From: Paenibacillus sp. Soil766
Lineage (GTDB): Bacteria > Bacillota > Bacilli > Paenibacillales > NBRC-103111
Direction of reading: 5' to 3'
Assembly (NCBI RefSeq): GCF_001428105.1
Contig: NZ_LMSJ01000060.1
Coordinates: 62,001 to 126,000 of the forward strand
DNA: 64,000 nt
In this document: one piece after another, positions 25,313 through 33,841 of the stretch
How positions within the stretch are numbered: position 1 is the stretch's first letter
Layout: every line of letters begins with the position of its first letter
Position numbers and translations under genes: made by a program
The notes under the pieces: generated by a model
What the model was told of the DNA's origin: nothing
What the model saw: only the letters and a program-made list of their open reading frames with translations
The model's database searches: none

Positions 25313-27145
25313 TTAGCCCAATAGTTTAGGAATACAAATTTCAACCACAGTTCCACGATCCATGCCAGAACGAATCGTCAAATAATACTTGTCTCCGTAA
25401 TGGAGTTTGATGCGTTCAGCAATATTTTTCAGGCCTAGGCCACTACTCTCCGGTTTATTGTCCCCATCTTCGAGTTTGTATTTATCCAATTCCACATGCT
25501 CCAACATTGCAAGCAGCTCTTCAAGCTTTTCTTTTGACATACCTGCCCCGTCATCCGTTATTCGAATGACGATCTCCCCTTCGTCGTTCCAGTCTCCTTC
25601 AATCACAATATGCATGGGATGGCTGTAATCGAGGAATCCGTGATTGATACTGTTCTCAACGATTGGCTGAAAAACGAGGGGGATGATCGTGCAGTGCAGA
25701 ATCTCATCAGGAATCTTGACACTTAGGCTGAACATATTATCAAAGCGGATGTTTTGAAGCTGCATATAATTTGCCGTATACTCCAATTCGTGCTTCACCG
25801 AATGGTAACTGCCTCCCTTGCCTAAGGCAAGACGAAACATGCGTGCCAGAATCATGATCATACCGGCGCTCTCCTCATCATCCTTGGCCAATACCTTCAT
25901 GCGTATGGATTCTAGCGTATTGTAAAGCATGTGTGGGTTGATTTGATTTTGAAGCGCTAAGAATTTAGCTTGACGTTGCTTGATTTCCGCTATATACACC
26001 TCTTCAATTAAAGTGCGAATCGTTAAAATCATTTTATTGTAGCTATATACGAGACTTCCGATTTCATCGTTTGCCTGTTCTTTTTCTATAGGCACATATT
26101 GGCCTGCTTCCGCCTGCTTCATACTTCTGCGGAGCGCCTTGATCGGCTTCGTGATTGTATAGCTTAATCCAAAAGAGATAAGAGCTATGATCACACAGCT
26201 CAACAGGATGACAATCACAGTTACCCCTTTGATACGATTGATTTTCTGAAGCAGTTTTGAACGCGGTATTTCCGTTTTAATAAATAAATCCCCTTCTGAG
26301 GTACTTCCAGTTAAAATAATCCGGTCTTCGTCTTCACTATCCTTAATATAGTCAGCACCAGACTGGAGCACATGTTCCCATGTCAACCGACCGCTGGCCG
26401 CGTCGGAATGGTAGACGATTTCCTTTTGACGATTGCTGATGATGACACTCATCCCATATTTATCACGTGCCAAGACAAAATCTTGATCAAGCTGCAGCAA
26501 AATGAATGGATCAAGGTCGATCAGAAGTAAGCCTGCATAGGCCCCATCGGAGCTGAACAGCACCCTCCCTACCGTTACTACGGCTCCCTTTCCTTTATCC
26601 TCATAATAAGAACGATCATGCAGCCCTGTAATAAAAAACGGATCCTCTGTGTTACGATACCGTTCATTCCACTCTTTTGCCCGGGAAAGTAGGGCGTTCT
26701 CATTCACTCTGCTTGTTGTTGTCGTATATTGATACACATTGTTGTCGCGGCTCACTAACATTAAGGTACTAATGTCAGATTTGAGCCATGTAACTCGCAT
26801 CATCAGACGCTGGATCGCCATCTTTTGATTAATTAGCTCATCCATGGACAAACTATGTTCTCCTGCAAGATTGTATATCAAACCGTTCTCGACAAGGACG
26901 GACTTGGTCACTTTGTCATATTCTTCGACAAACTGATTTAATGTGGTTCTAATCTGAGACGTATACAAGGATGCAAACTCTTGGGATGAGTCTTCGAGTC
27001 CAGCTGCAGATTGATTAAATATGATAACGCTTACACTTATGAGAGGGATGACACAGGCCAGAAGGTATCCGAACATGAGTTTGTTTTGGAATTTCATGTT
27101 TCTTATGACTAAAACTGCCCTTCGTGTCCAACGATTGTTCCCCAT
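25313..27145 (-). CDS. Sensor histidine kinase (YesM-like)
   Basis: The 610-residue membrane kinase has an N-terminal helix, an extracellular Cache-type domain (about 45-300), a second helix, a HAMP segment ('TITKPIKALRRSMKQAEAGQ'), the phospho-His in 'NQINPHMLYNTLESIRM', and an ATPase domain with 'DDGAGMSKEKL' and 'GLGLKNIAERI'. This is the LytS/YesM class used for sugar sensing in Paenibacillus. It likely senses the imported oligosaccharide or the loaded lipoprotein and phosphorylates the response regulator downstream. No cre is seen at its own promoter. Confidence 0.9.
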   Translation of the reverse strand: MGNNRWTRRAVLVIRNMKFQNKLMFGYLLACVIPLISVSVIIFNQSAAGLEDSSQEFASLYTSQIRTTLNQFVEEYDKVTKSVLVENGLIYNLAGEHSLSMDELINQKMAIQRLMMRVTWLKSDISTLMLVSRDNNVYQYTTTTSRVNENALLSRAKEWNERYRNTEDPFFITGLHDRSYYEDKGKGAVVTVGRVLFSSDGAYAGLLLIDLDPFILLQLDQDFVLARDKYGMSVIISNRQKEIVYHSDAASGRLTWEHVLQSGADYIKDSEDEDRIILTGSTSEGDLFIKTEIPRSKLLQKINRIKGVTVIVILLSCVIIALISFGLSYTITKPIKALRRSMKQAEAGQYVPIEKEQANDEIGSLVYSYNKMILTIRTLIEEVYIAEIKQRQAKFLALQNQINPHMLYNTLESIRMKVLAKDDEESAGMIMILARMFRLALGKGGSYHSVKHELEYTANYMQLQNIRFDNMFSLSVKIPDEILHCTIIPLVFQPIVENSINHGFLDYSHPMHIVIEGDWNDEGEIVIRITDDGAGMSKEKLEELLAMLEHVELDKYKLEDGDNKPESSGLGLKNIAERIKLHYGDKYYLTIRSGMDRGTVVEICIPKLLG

Positions 27146-27317
27146 AACTAGCCCATCCTTTTGTAAACTTCTTCAGATTGATTAATGCAACTAATATTTT
27201 GTATCCGTTCACACGAAAATATACCTAATTAGATTGCTTATATAAAGAGGCATTTCAATGTTTTTACAAGGGCATTTAAAGGATATTTATAAATTCCCCA
27301 CATCGGTTTGCATGTAA
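27146..27317. other. Spacer upstream of the sensor kinase operon
   Basis: AT-rich and without a gene. It should hold the kinase promoter, but I find no box pair I would defend. Confidence 0.3.
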
Positions 27318-27361
27318 AAATACAAAGATGGTCTGAACAAGCGCATTGCTTGCTCAAACCT
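27318..27361 (-). terminator. Terminator of the metal/peptide ABC operon
   Basis: On the reverse strand GGTTTGAGCAAGC pairs with GCTTGTTCAGACC (a few mismatches or G-U pairs), followed by ATCTTTGTATTTTT. It lies about 85 bases after the last ATPase gene. Confidence 0.7.
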
Positions 27362-27445
27362 TCTTAATATTACTTGTTCTTCTTAATTTTGGTCAATTCT
27401 CTATTTAGGACATATCATTTTCGTTATCCGCTAGAACATTCCACT

Positions 27446-28045
27446 TTATCCATTCACCTTGCATATAGTATCACATAATCGATTCAAAAGACTGGTCTCA
27501 TGGGAGACAACAATGACACCAATATCTCTGCTTTTGCAGATATGTAGAAACGCATTCCATATTTTTGCCTGCGTAATCGCATCTAACATGGTAGTCATCT
27601 CGTCAGCAATAATATATTTTGTAGCAGGATTTAGAGCACGGACAATGCAGAAGCGTTGCTTTTCCCCACCAGACAACTCGACAGGCCAGCAGTTCATCCA
27701 TTCTTCTCGTATTTCAAAAGCATCCAGAATTTCTTGTGATGGCGTATAAGATTCTGTCAAAACGTCCCTCATTCGCCATTTGGGATTCATAGCTTTTTCC
27801 GGGTGTTGGTAAATCAATTGTACGGTGCGAAATGTTTGCGAATCTATAGCCTCCTGATCTGAAGTTACAAGACCTGAACGCGGGATAATATACCCCGCCA
27901 AAATTCTAGCTAACGTAGTTTTTCCACACCCACTGTAACCGGATAGACCGATTACCTGACCTGGTTCCACAGAAATGTTAACATCCTTAATAATCCATTG
28001 GTCTTTTTGATAATAATGACCTATATTTTCTCCGATTAGAGCCAT
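27446..28045 (-). CDS. ABC importer ATPase 2 (NikE/CntF/OppF-like)
   Basis: The short 199-residue ATPase has Walker A GYSGCGKTT (about 36-44), signature LSGGEKQR and Walker B 'YIIADEM' with the catalytic Glu; the switch His is in 'VVSHETSLL'. It lacks the C-terminal extension of OppF proteins, which is usual for NikE/CntF types. The ATG lies inside the end of the preceding ATPase gene (10-base overlap), so translation is coupled. It supplies half of the energising unit of the Nik/Cnt-type importer. It is the last gene of the operon. Confidence 0.88.
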   Translation of the reverse strand: MALIGENIGHYYQKDQWIIKDVNISVEPGQVIGLSGYSGCGKTTLARILAGYIIPRSGLVTSDQEAIDSQTFRTVQLIYQHPEKAMNPKWRMRDVLTESYTPSQEILDAFEIREEWMNCWPVELSGGEKQRFCIVRALNPATKYIIADEMTTMLDAITQAKIWNAFLHICKSRDIGVIVVSHETSLLNRLCDTICKVNG

Positions 28046-28866
28046 TGTGTGCCAACAACCTTCCCCAGAAATTCCAAATCAAAATCATTCTGCGGTAATG
28101 CTCTCCATAAACTCTTAGCATATTCGGTTTTAAGGCCTTCCCCCTTACTTTCAAAAGCAGCTGATTCGGAGATTTCGACCGTTGCTCCATCCTTAATGAT
28201 AGCCACTCGGTCTGCAATTTGAATAGCTGACATCAAATCATGTGTAATCAGCATGACACCAGCTCCTTCTTCCGCAAATTGCACGAGTTGCTTTAATATT
28301 TCGGCCAATGCTTCCGGGTGAATGCCGGGAGTAGGTTCATCGGCGATGACAAGCCGTACCCCCTCTCGGACGCTGGTAGCAAATAATACTCTTCGAAGCA
28401 TGCCTCCAGAGAGCTCATGAGGTAGCAACTTGCCATCACTACTCTTCAACCCATACCGCTGAAACAACGTTTGCTGAACCCTTAACGCCTCACTCTTTCC
28501 CAAACCTATCTGCACTTGCTTTCCTACCCGCATTAGTGGATCGAGATAATTTACGGACTGCGGGATAAAAGAAATTTCTCGCACCCTCAGCTTTGCTTTC
28601 CGTTCTTCGGTCAACGATTCACCTCGATAAGATATATGGCCTTCACATATGGCATTGCCAGGCAGAATCCCTAGAACGGCATGAGCCAACAGACTTTTTC
28701 CAGAACCACTTGCACCTACGACTGCTACAATTTCACCTTCGCCAATTTTAATATGTAAATTAGATATTGGTTGGACCAATCGTTTGTGTGTTCCGCGTAC
28801 ATATTGAGAGAAGCCAATAGATAGGTTTTCCACCTCCAGCAACGCTCTACTCGTTGTATCGCTCAT
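28036..28866 (-). CDS. ABC importer ATPase 1 (NikD/CntD/OppD-like)
   Basis: The 276-residue protein has Walker A GASGSGKSL, Q-loop 'SFIPQSVNYLDPLMRVGKQ', signature LSGGMLRR, Walker B 'LVIADEPT' and the H-loop 'LITHDLMSA'. The 'NYLDPLMRVG' stretch is typical of Opp/Nik ATPases that recognise a dipeptide-type or nickel-type permease pair. ATG at 28866 follows AGGAGG. It lies 11 bases after the NikC-like gene. It forms a heterodimer with the next ATPase. Confidence 0.88.
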   Translation of the reverse strand: MSDTTSRALLEVENLSIGFSQYVRGTHKRLVQPISNLHIKIGEGEIVAVVGASGSGKSLLAHAVLGILPGNAICEGHISYRGESLTEERKAKLRVREISFIPQSVNYLDPLMRVGKQVQIGLGKSEALRVQQTLFQRYGLKSSDGKLLPHELSGGMLRRVLFATSVREGVRLVIADEPTPGIHPEALAEILKQLVQFAEEGAGVMLITHDLMSAIQIADRVAIIKDGATVEISESAAFESKGEGLKTEYAKSLWRALPQNDFDLEFLGKVVGTQWL

Positions 28867-28877
28867 GCAGAATCCTC

Positions 28878-29714
28878 CTAATCATGCGAACTAGCTGGCT
28901 CTAACAGAATACGGAACAGCTCGCCAATATTGTCAAAACTCTTAATGATGATAACTAATAGCACTCCCGGAAAAACAACCAGCCACCATTTCCCCGTAGA
29001 AATATGGCTCATTGCTTCGGAAAGTATGATTCCAATGGCGGGAGTTTGCGGCGAGAACCCGAATCCTAAGAAGGTCAGTGCCGCTTCATGTAGAATTACA
29101 TGAGGAAACATCAAAAGAAAGCCAATCATAATTTGGGGGAAAATAGATGGCAAAATATGCTTTCTTGCGATATACCATTTGGATTTCCCGTAGCTTTTTG
29201 ATACTTGTATGTACTCAGCGCTTTTAATTTGTAACACTTCCGAGCGAACTACCCTTGCTAACGCAGTCCAGTGAGTGAGAGAAATGCCTAATACAATGCC
29301 ATATACGCCTCCACCTACAATGAAACAGATCATAACCATAAAAACGAGATGGGGCATACCAATAAACAAATCAATAAGCCAAGAGATCGTGCCATCCACT
29401 GCTTTGCCAAAAGTTGCCGCACAAATTCCAATCACAGTTGCGATAGTGACACTGAGTAAAGAGGCAAATGCCCCTACAGTGAGCGACAAACGCAGTCCTT
29501 TAATGGTTCGTGTGAACATATCCCGTCCAAGCCAGTCCGTGCCGAATACATGTTCAAAACTGGGGGCTAGATTTTTGCTGGCAGAACTCAGACGGAGATT
29601 GTCATCGCTGAGTATCATGCTGAGAATCAGAAAGGCAGTTAGAAAGCCTAAGGTAAACACAAGCATCCGAATCAATTTTCTTCGTACATTCAACCCTTCA
29701 TGTATGTTATGCAA
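28878..29714 (-). CDS. ABC importer permease 2 (NikC/CntC/OppC-like)
   Basis: The 278-residue protein has six helices. It shows the family features 'FGTDWLGRDMFTR' near residue 55, 'GAFASLLSVTIATVIGI' and the EAA-type loop 'YIQVSKSYGKSKWYIARKHI'. The best start is TTG at 29714, one base after the stop of the first permease; no ATG is available near the N-terminal helix. It pairs with the NikB-like permease to form the membrane channel. Confidence 0.87.
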   Translation of the reverse strand: MHNIHEGLNVRRKLIRMLVFTLGFLTAFLILSMILSDDNLRLSSASKNLAPSFEHVFGTDWLGRDMFTRTIKGLRLSLTVGAFASLLSVTIATVIGICAATFGKAVDGTISWLIDLFIGMPHLVFMVMICFIVGGGVYGIVLGISLTHWTALARVVRSEVLQIKSAEYIQVSKSYGKSKWYIARKHILPSIFPQIMIGFLLMFPHVILHEAALTFLGFGFSPQTPAIGIILSEAMSHISTGKWWLVVFPGVLLVIIIKSFDNIGELFRILLEPASSHD

Positions 29715-29715
29715 T

Positions 29716-30684
29716 TTACCCTACCCCTTTCAACCGTGGATCTACAACTTTATTAATAATGTCGGCAATTAGATTACCCGCAAACACAAACAAGGAGCTT
29801 ATTAGAATAATACCTACCATTAAAGGCAAGTCACCACGTAACCCAGCTGTGGTCAGGGTACTCCCCAATCCCGGATAGGCAAATACTTGTTCTGCCAACA
29901 TAGAACCTCCGAATAGCTCTCCAAAGTAGGAAAACTGCAGGGAAATTGCAGGGATGATTGAGTTTCGAATGCCATGGTTTTTGAATATTAACCACTTGCT
30001 TTCTCCCCTTGCCTTCGCAAAAATAATGTACTCTGAGTTTAGAATATCAATCATTTTCTCGCGTGTGTGCATCGCTACATTCGCAACTCCCAGAATACTC
30101 AATGTTAGAGCAGGCAACACAAAATGCCGTACCCGATCTATGAACTGCACGTCACTTTGAAGTACCCCAGCTGGTACCGCTAAACCAACAGGAAACCAAT
30201 TAAGCCAAACAGCAAACACGATTAGAAGTAGGAGTCCCATCCAGAAGATCGGAGTGGAAACCAGCGTGAAGCTGTACCATTTAATAATTTTATCTGTTGT
30301 CTTACCGCGATTCATTGCGGCAATCATTCCCAGCATATACCCGATTACACCCGACAAAATCCACGCCGTACCCATTAAGGCAAGAGAAGTTAAAAAACGA
30401 CTTTTAATAATATCAATCACAGGGCTCCGATACAGCTTTGAACTTCCAAAGTTACCTTGCAGCATGGCTCCAGCCCAAGAAAAATATTGTTCCACAGGGC
30501 TTTTATCCTGGCCCCAGTATTCCTTGATTTTCTCAATTTGCTCTGGCGACGCAGAGCTATCCCCACCAATATAAGCATTGATCGGATCCAGCGGAGACAG
30601 ATTGATAAGGGAAAAGGTAAGAATTGATAATCCGATTAACAAAGTCACAACGCGAATCAGACGTATAATGATGCTTTTTGCCAC
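29716..30684 (-). CDS. ABC importer permease 1 (NikB/CntB/OppB-like)
   Basis: The 322-residue protein has six helices and the OppB-type features 'LSILTFSLINLSPLDPINAY', 'VTLLIGLSI' and the C-terminal 'VIADIINKVVDPRLKGVG'-like end. GTG at 30684 has GGGGGAAG five bases upstream. The gap to the lipoprotein gene (87 bases) holds a small GCTTC/GAAGC hairpin followed by T-rich sequence, which may lower expression of the membrane genes relative to the receptor. Confidence 0.87.
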   Translation of the reverse strand: MAKSIIIRLIRVVTLLIGLSILTFSLINLSPLDPINAYIGGDSSASPEQIEKIKEYWGQDKSPVEQYFSWAGAMLQGNFGSSKLYRSPVIDIIKSRFLTSLALMGTAWILSGVIGYMLGMIAAMNRGKTTDKIIKWYSFTLVSTPIFWMGLLLLIVFAVWLNWFPVGLAVPAGVLQSDVQFIDRVRHFVLPALTLSILGVANVAMHTREKMIDILNSEYIIFAKARGESKWLIFKNHGIRNSIIPAISLQFSYFGELFGGSMLAEQVFAYPGLGSTLTTAGLRGDLPLMVGIILISSLFVFAGNLIADIINKVVDPRLKGVG

Positions 30685-30771
30685 GAAAACTTCCCCCTTC
30701 GCAAAAATAAAGAGAGCTTCTGGAAGCGGAGAACCTCCAAAAACTCCCTTTACCTACAGATCATCAGTGTA

Positions 30772-32424
30772 TCAGTTACGCCAAGTCCATTCTGTCACGT
30801 TGCCGAACAATGCCCATTCATGCCCGTGCGTGTGAACTGGCTGTTTGCCGAGATTTAGTTTCTCATTCGCCAAGTACAAGTGGTCCACTCGTAAAAGCCA
30901 AACAATAGGAGCATCTCCAATACCGCTAAATCCCGTTTCCCCATCCCACTGGGCAAGCTTCCAGTATGTATTGGCTTCCTCTTGTGTGGAAGCTGCAAGT
31001 GCTTGTTTCAAATACTTATCCACCTTGGGATTTTGGTAATTGGCCATATTGTCGATCCCTTTGTTCATTCTCTCTGAGGAATTCATTGAGTATAACTGAT
31101 GAGGATGATGCCTTCCGCCTCCCCATGCGACAGCCGCAGTTTTGCCTTTAAGGTAGATTTCGTCCCATGTAGCCCCAACAAGGTTAATCTTGATACCGAA
31201 TTCACGTGCTTGATCTGCAACAGAAAGGGAAAGATCACTTCGAAGCTGATCGCTGGAACTGAAGTACATATCAAATTCAGCTTTTCGACCGTTTTTCTCA
31301 AGAATGCCATCATTGTTGGTATCTATCCAGCCGCCGTCGGCGAGAATTTTATTAGCTGCTGGAATGTCACCATCTTTAACTACAGTTTTTTCATTGAACC
31401 ACGGCATATTATCGCAAAGGCAAAATGCTTTTTGACCATGACCATCCAATGCGGTATCCAAAAGTTTCTGACGGCTCAGTCCAATATGAAGTGCCTTACG
31501 TATGGCAAGGTCGCTCGTCACATCATTTCCTGTTTTGACTTCCTTGCCGTTTGTCAGGCCCGTGCCACCGCTTGGCTGCGTCGGCAACATGATTCCACGA
31601 GAATCAATACTCTCATAGGAACGGAGGGTCATTCCATCTACCTTTTGATTTGCGAATGTTGGAGGAACATAGACAATATCCGCTTTTCCAGCCTTCGCAG
31701 CTGCAAGAGCAGCGTCTTCTTGGAAAAGCAGGAATGTTAGCTTTGTGAACTGAGGTTGTTGGCCATACCAATAAGGGTTGTATGTCATAATCACTTGTTG
31801 GCCATCGTCATATTGAACCACTTTATAGGGGCCAGATCCAATTGGGTTCTTGGAGTAGTTATCATCATAATGAGCTTTAGGAACAATACCGATTTCCGTC
31901 AATTGGCTAACAAAGGTCGAACGCGGTGTGTTGATCGTAATAACAATTGTGTTACCATCAACAACTTCTATCTTTTTGACAAACGTCAAATCAAATTTAA
32001 TTCCGTCCTTCTTGAGCATTTCATAGGTAAACTTAACATCCTCGGCCGTAACTTGCTCGCCGTTTGAGAATTTGGCATCATCGCGCAATGCAAATGTCCA
32101 TGTAAGGCCATCCTCACTAATTTTATATGATTTGGCGAGGTCTCCGATAAAGTTAAGGTCTCCATCGATAGCTAGCAGCGAACTATGGGTCAAGCGAATT
32201 TGTGTCATTCCCCAGCCCTTTTTAGGATCAAACTGCCCACCGTCCATTTTACCCACAGCAAGTACCAATTCCTCTTTCGCCGCGATCGGCTTCTGTGCGC
32301 TAGATGGATTTTCTGATACCGGAGAATCAGTCATACAACCTGCTAATAACAACACTACTGCTATTGCAAGTACTACGTAGGATAAAGTCTGCTTCTTTGT
32401 AAACGTTATTCCATTTCCCTTCAT
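30772..32424 (-). CDS. Metal- or peptide-binding lipoprotein (NikA/CntA-like)
   Basis: The 550-residue cluster C binding protein has a lipoprotein signal (Leu-Ala-Gly-Cys, Cys 30) and the Opp/Nik fold: 'WTFALRDDAKFSNGEQVTAE', 'NPIGSGPYKVVQYDDGQQVI', 'ADIVYVPPTFANQKV', 'IRKALHIGLSRQKLLDTALD'. NikA/CntA members bind nickel complexes or opine metallophores such as staphylopine. The promoter has two Zur-like palindromes, so zinc limitation is the likely signal and a zinc-metallophore the likely cargo. No metallophore synthesis genes (CntKLM type) are in the window. A peptide receptor remains possible. Confidence 0.85.
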   Translation of the reverse strand: MKGNGITFTKKQTLSYVVLAIAVVLLLAGCMTDSPVSENPSSAQKPIAAKEELVLAVGKMDGGQFDPKKGWGMTQIRLTHSSLLAIDGDLNFIGDLAKSYKISEDGLTWTFALRDDAKFSNGEQVTAEDVKFTYEMLKKDGIKFDLTFVKKIEVVDGNTIVITINTPRSTFVSQLTEIGIVPKAHYDDNYSKNPIGSGPYKVVQYDDGQQVIMTYNPYWYGQQPQFTKLTFLLFQEDAALAAAKAGKADIVYVPPTFANQKVDGMTLRSYESIDSRGIMLPTQPSGGTGLTNGKEVKTGNDVTSDLAIRKALHIGLSRQKLLDTALDGHGQKAFCLCDNMPWFNEKTVVKDGDIPAANKILADGGWIDTNNDGILEKNGRKAEFDMYFSSSDQLRSDLSLSVADQAREFGIKINLVGATWDEIYLKGKTAAVAWGGGRHHPHQLYSMNSSERMNKGIDNMANYQNPKVDKYLKQALAASTQEEANTYWKLAQWDGETGFSGIGDAPIVWLLRVDHLYLANEKLNLGKQPVHTHGHEWALFGNVTEWTWRN

Positions 32425-32469
32425 GTCTTACCCCCTATTCATTTTAAAAAGAAAAATAAATACCGTGTC

Positions 32470-32490
32470 TAATCGTAATAAATACGATTA
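32470..32490. promoter_or_regulatory. Zur-box-like palindrome 1
   Basis: Arms TAATCGTA and TACGATTA are exact complements with five bases between. Against the Bacillus Zur consensus (AAATCGTAAT-N-ATTACGATTT) it matches 17 of 20 fixed positions by my count. It lies just downstream of the predicted -10 box of the nik/cnt-like operon. Confidence 0.65.
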
Positions 32491-32496
32491 CTGGTT

Positions 32497-32519
32497 TTAA
32501 TAGTAATTGTTACTATTAA
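32497..32519. promoter_or_regulatory. Zur/Fur-family palindrome 2 overlapping the -10 region
   Basis: Arms TTAATAGTAA and TTACTATTAA are exact complements around TTG. It matches the Zur consensus at about 15 of 20 fixed positions. It covers the -10 box and spacer, so binding would block RNA polymerase. Confidence 0.55.
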
Positions 32520-32528
32520 TGAAGTCAA
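32500..32528 (-). promoter_or_regulatory. Promoter of the nik/cnt-like operon
   Basis: On the reverse strand -35 TTGACT (32523-32528) and -10 TACTAT (32500-32505) are 17 bases apart, a sound sigma-A pair. Confidence 0.65.
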
Positions 32529-32661
32529 TCATTATTTTTATTCTAAAATTAGATTTATTTTCTTTTGCACAATGAAAAAAAGGAGCTCCTGTGAAGCAAG
32601 CCCCTTCATTATTATTTTCTCGCCTCCACTGGTATTTCCTAACGTTCGCCAGCTTCCTGTA

Positions 32662-32702
32662 TAAAAAAACACCCCATTAGCAAATAATACCACTAATGGG
32701 GG
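32662..32702 (-). terminator. Reverse-facing hairpin that also covers a ribosome site
   Basis: CCCCATTAG (32672-32680) pairs exactly with CTAATGGGG (32693-32701). Read on the reverse strand it is followed by TG and seven T residues, a good terminator. On the plus strand the 3' arm contains most of the GGGGGG ribosome site of the next gene. Confidence 0.6.
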
Positions 32703-32710
32703 GGATAATT

Positions 32711-33265
32711 ATGGATAAAGAAAAGATTGTCGAACATATTGATAACAATGCTAATCAAATTCATTTATTAATTGAACAAAAGATAGCTTTCTGGAAAGAG
32801 CATGTTGTCTTTTCAGGATTATGGTGGTTTGGCGTACTTTTATCAATTGTTCCTTGGATAATTTGGTTTTTGGTACGAAATAAAAACAGTACAGATCGAA
32901 TCCTTTATGTCGGTTTTTTTGTCATGAGTATTTCCGTTTTTCTTGATATCCTTGGCGATCAATTTGGATACTGGCACTATAGATTTAACGTTATTCCTAT
33001 TGTCCCGACTTATTTACCGTGGGATTTGACACTAATGCCAGTGACCATCATGTTCCTTATACAAATAAAGCCTAAAGTTAACCCATACTTTAAAGCATTA
33101 TTGTTTGCTTTGCTTACTTCATATGCCGCAGAGCCATTTATCAAATGGCTAATGATCTACAATCCGATAGAATGGAAGTTTAGCTACTCCGTCCCAATCC
33201 AATTTGTAATCTATTTAGCAGCTCACTACTTAAGCAGAAGAAATAAATTTAAAGAATTGACTTGA
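32711..33265 (+). CDS. CBO0543-family membrane protein 1
   Basis: The 184-residue protein has five membrane helices ('WWFGVLLSIVPWIIWFLV', 'ILYVGFFVMSISVFLDILGD', and others) and the family signature of Trp-rich loops such as 'DQFGYWHYRFNVIPIVPTYL' and 'YNPIEWKFSYSVPIQFVIYL'. CBO0543-type proteins are found in spore-forming Firmicutes and their function is unknown. ATG at 32711 lies after GGGGGGA; that site is inside a hairpin stem, so expression may need the hairpin to open. The second family member follows 49 bases later. Confidence 0.65.
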   Translation: MDKEKIVEHIDNNANQIHLLIEQKIAFWKEHVVFSGLWWFGVLLSIVPWIIWFLVRNKNSTDRILYVGFFVMSISVFLDILGDQFGYWHYRFNVIPIVPTYLPWDLTLMPVTIMFLIQIKPKVNPYFKALLFALLTSYAAEPFIKWLMIYNPIEWKFSYSVPIQFVIYLAAHYLSRRNKFKELT

Positions 33266-33314
33266 TGTATTAGTAAATACTTGTTGCATAAGAGCGAAAG
33301 TGGTGGGAAATTTA

Positions 33315-33818
33315 ATGATGTTGGCTACAAATTTATGTTTCTTATTCGCAACTTTTATTTCTCGAGCTTTTAAAGAATGGAAAAAATATTATCAAACAAT
33401 GCTTTTTGTCTCCTTCTGCAATCTAATGTATAACCTCCTATGTCATGACCATCTGACTTGGGTATATCATCCTGACTTTTTATTAACGCATATAACTACT
33501 GATTTAATTAATACATTTGTACTTTTGCCCTCGAGTACTCTCATGTACCTTTACTTTTTTCCATCTAAAAAAATAATTCAGATTATGTATTATCTCGGAT
33601 GGATTGCCTTATTCTCGGTAATCGAAGGCTGGTGGCATCTCTATGGTCGTATAACCTATGACTTTGGGTGGAATTTCGTTTGGTCCATTGGATTTTACTT
33701 TGTAATGTTCTATGTCATTAGAATTCATCACACAAACCTTGTAAGAGCCTTACTTATTTCGCTTATTTCCGTTGTATTCTTAATTATCGTATTTAAAATC
33801 CCTATTTCGGTTGAATGA
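33315..33818 (+). CDS. CBO0543-family membrane protein 2
   Basis: The 167-residue protein has about five helices. It shares with its neighbour the pattern of a Trp/His-rich loop: 'LIEGWWHLYGRITYDFGWNF'-like sequence near residues 108-128 mirrors the GYWHYRF loop of protein 1. The start is the ATG at 33315 (GGTGGG seven bases upstream); GTG codons at 33300 and 33303 are alternatives. It is probably translated from the same mRNA as protein 1. The stop is 24 bases from the convergent GGDEF-EAL gene with no clear terminator between. Confidence 0.6.
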   Translation: MMLATNLCFLFATFISRAFKEWKKYYQTMLFVSFCNLMYNLLCHDHLTWVYHPDFLLTHITTDLINTFVLLPSSTLMYLYFFPSKKIIQIMYYLGWIALFSVIEGWWHLYGRITYDFGWNFVWSIGFYFVMFYVIRIHHTNLVRALLISLISVVFLIIVFKIPISVE

Positions 33819-33841
33819 GCCTAAAGTTAACACTTCGACTT

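Noticed and set aside
31099..31740. 213-codon plus-strand ORF opposite the NikA/CntA-like gene
   Set aside because: Antisense shadow with no ribosome site; the lipoprotein frame is unambiguous.
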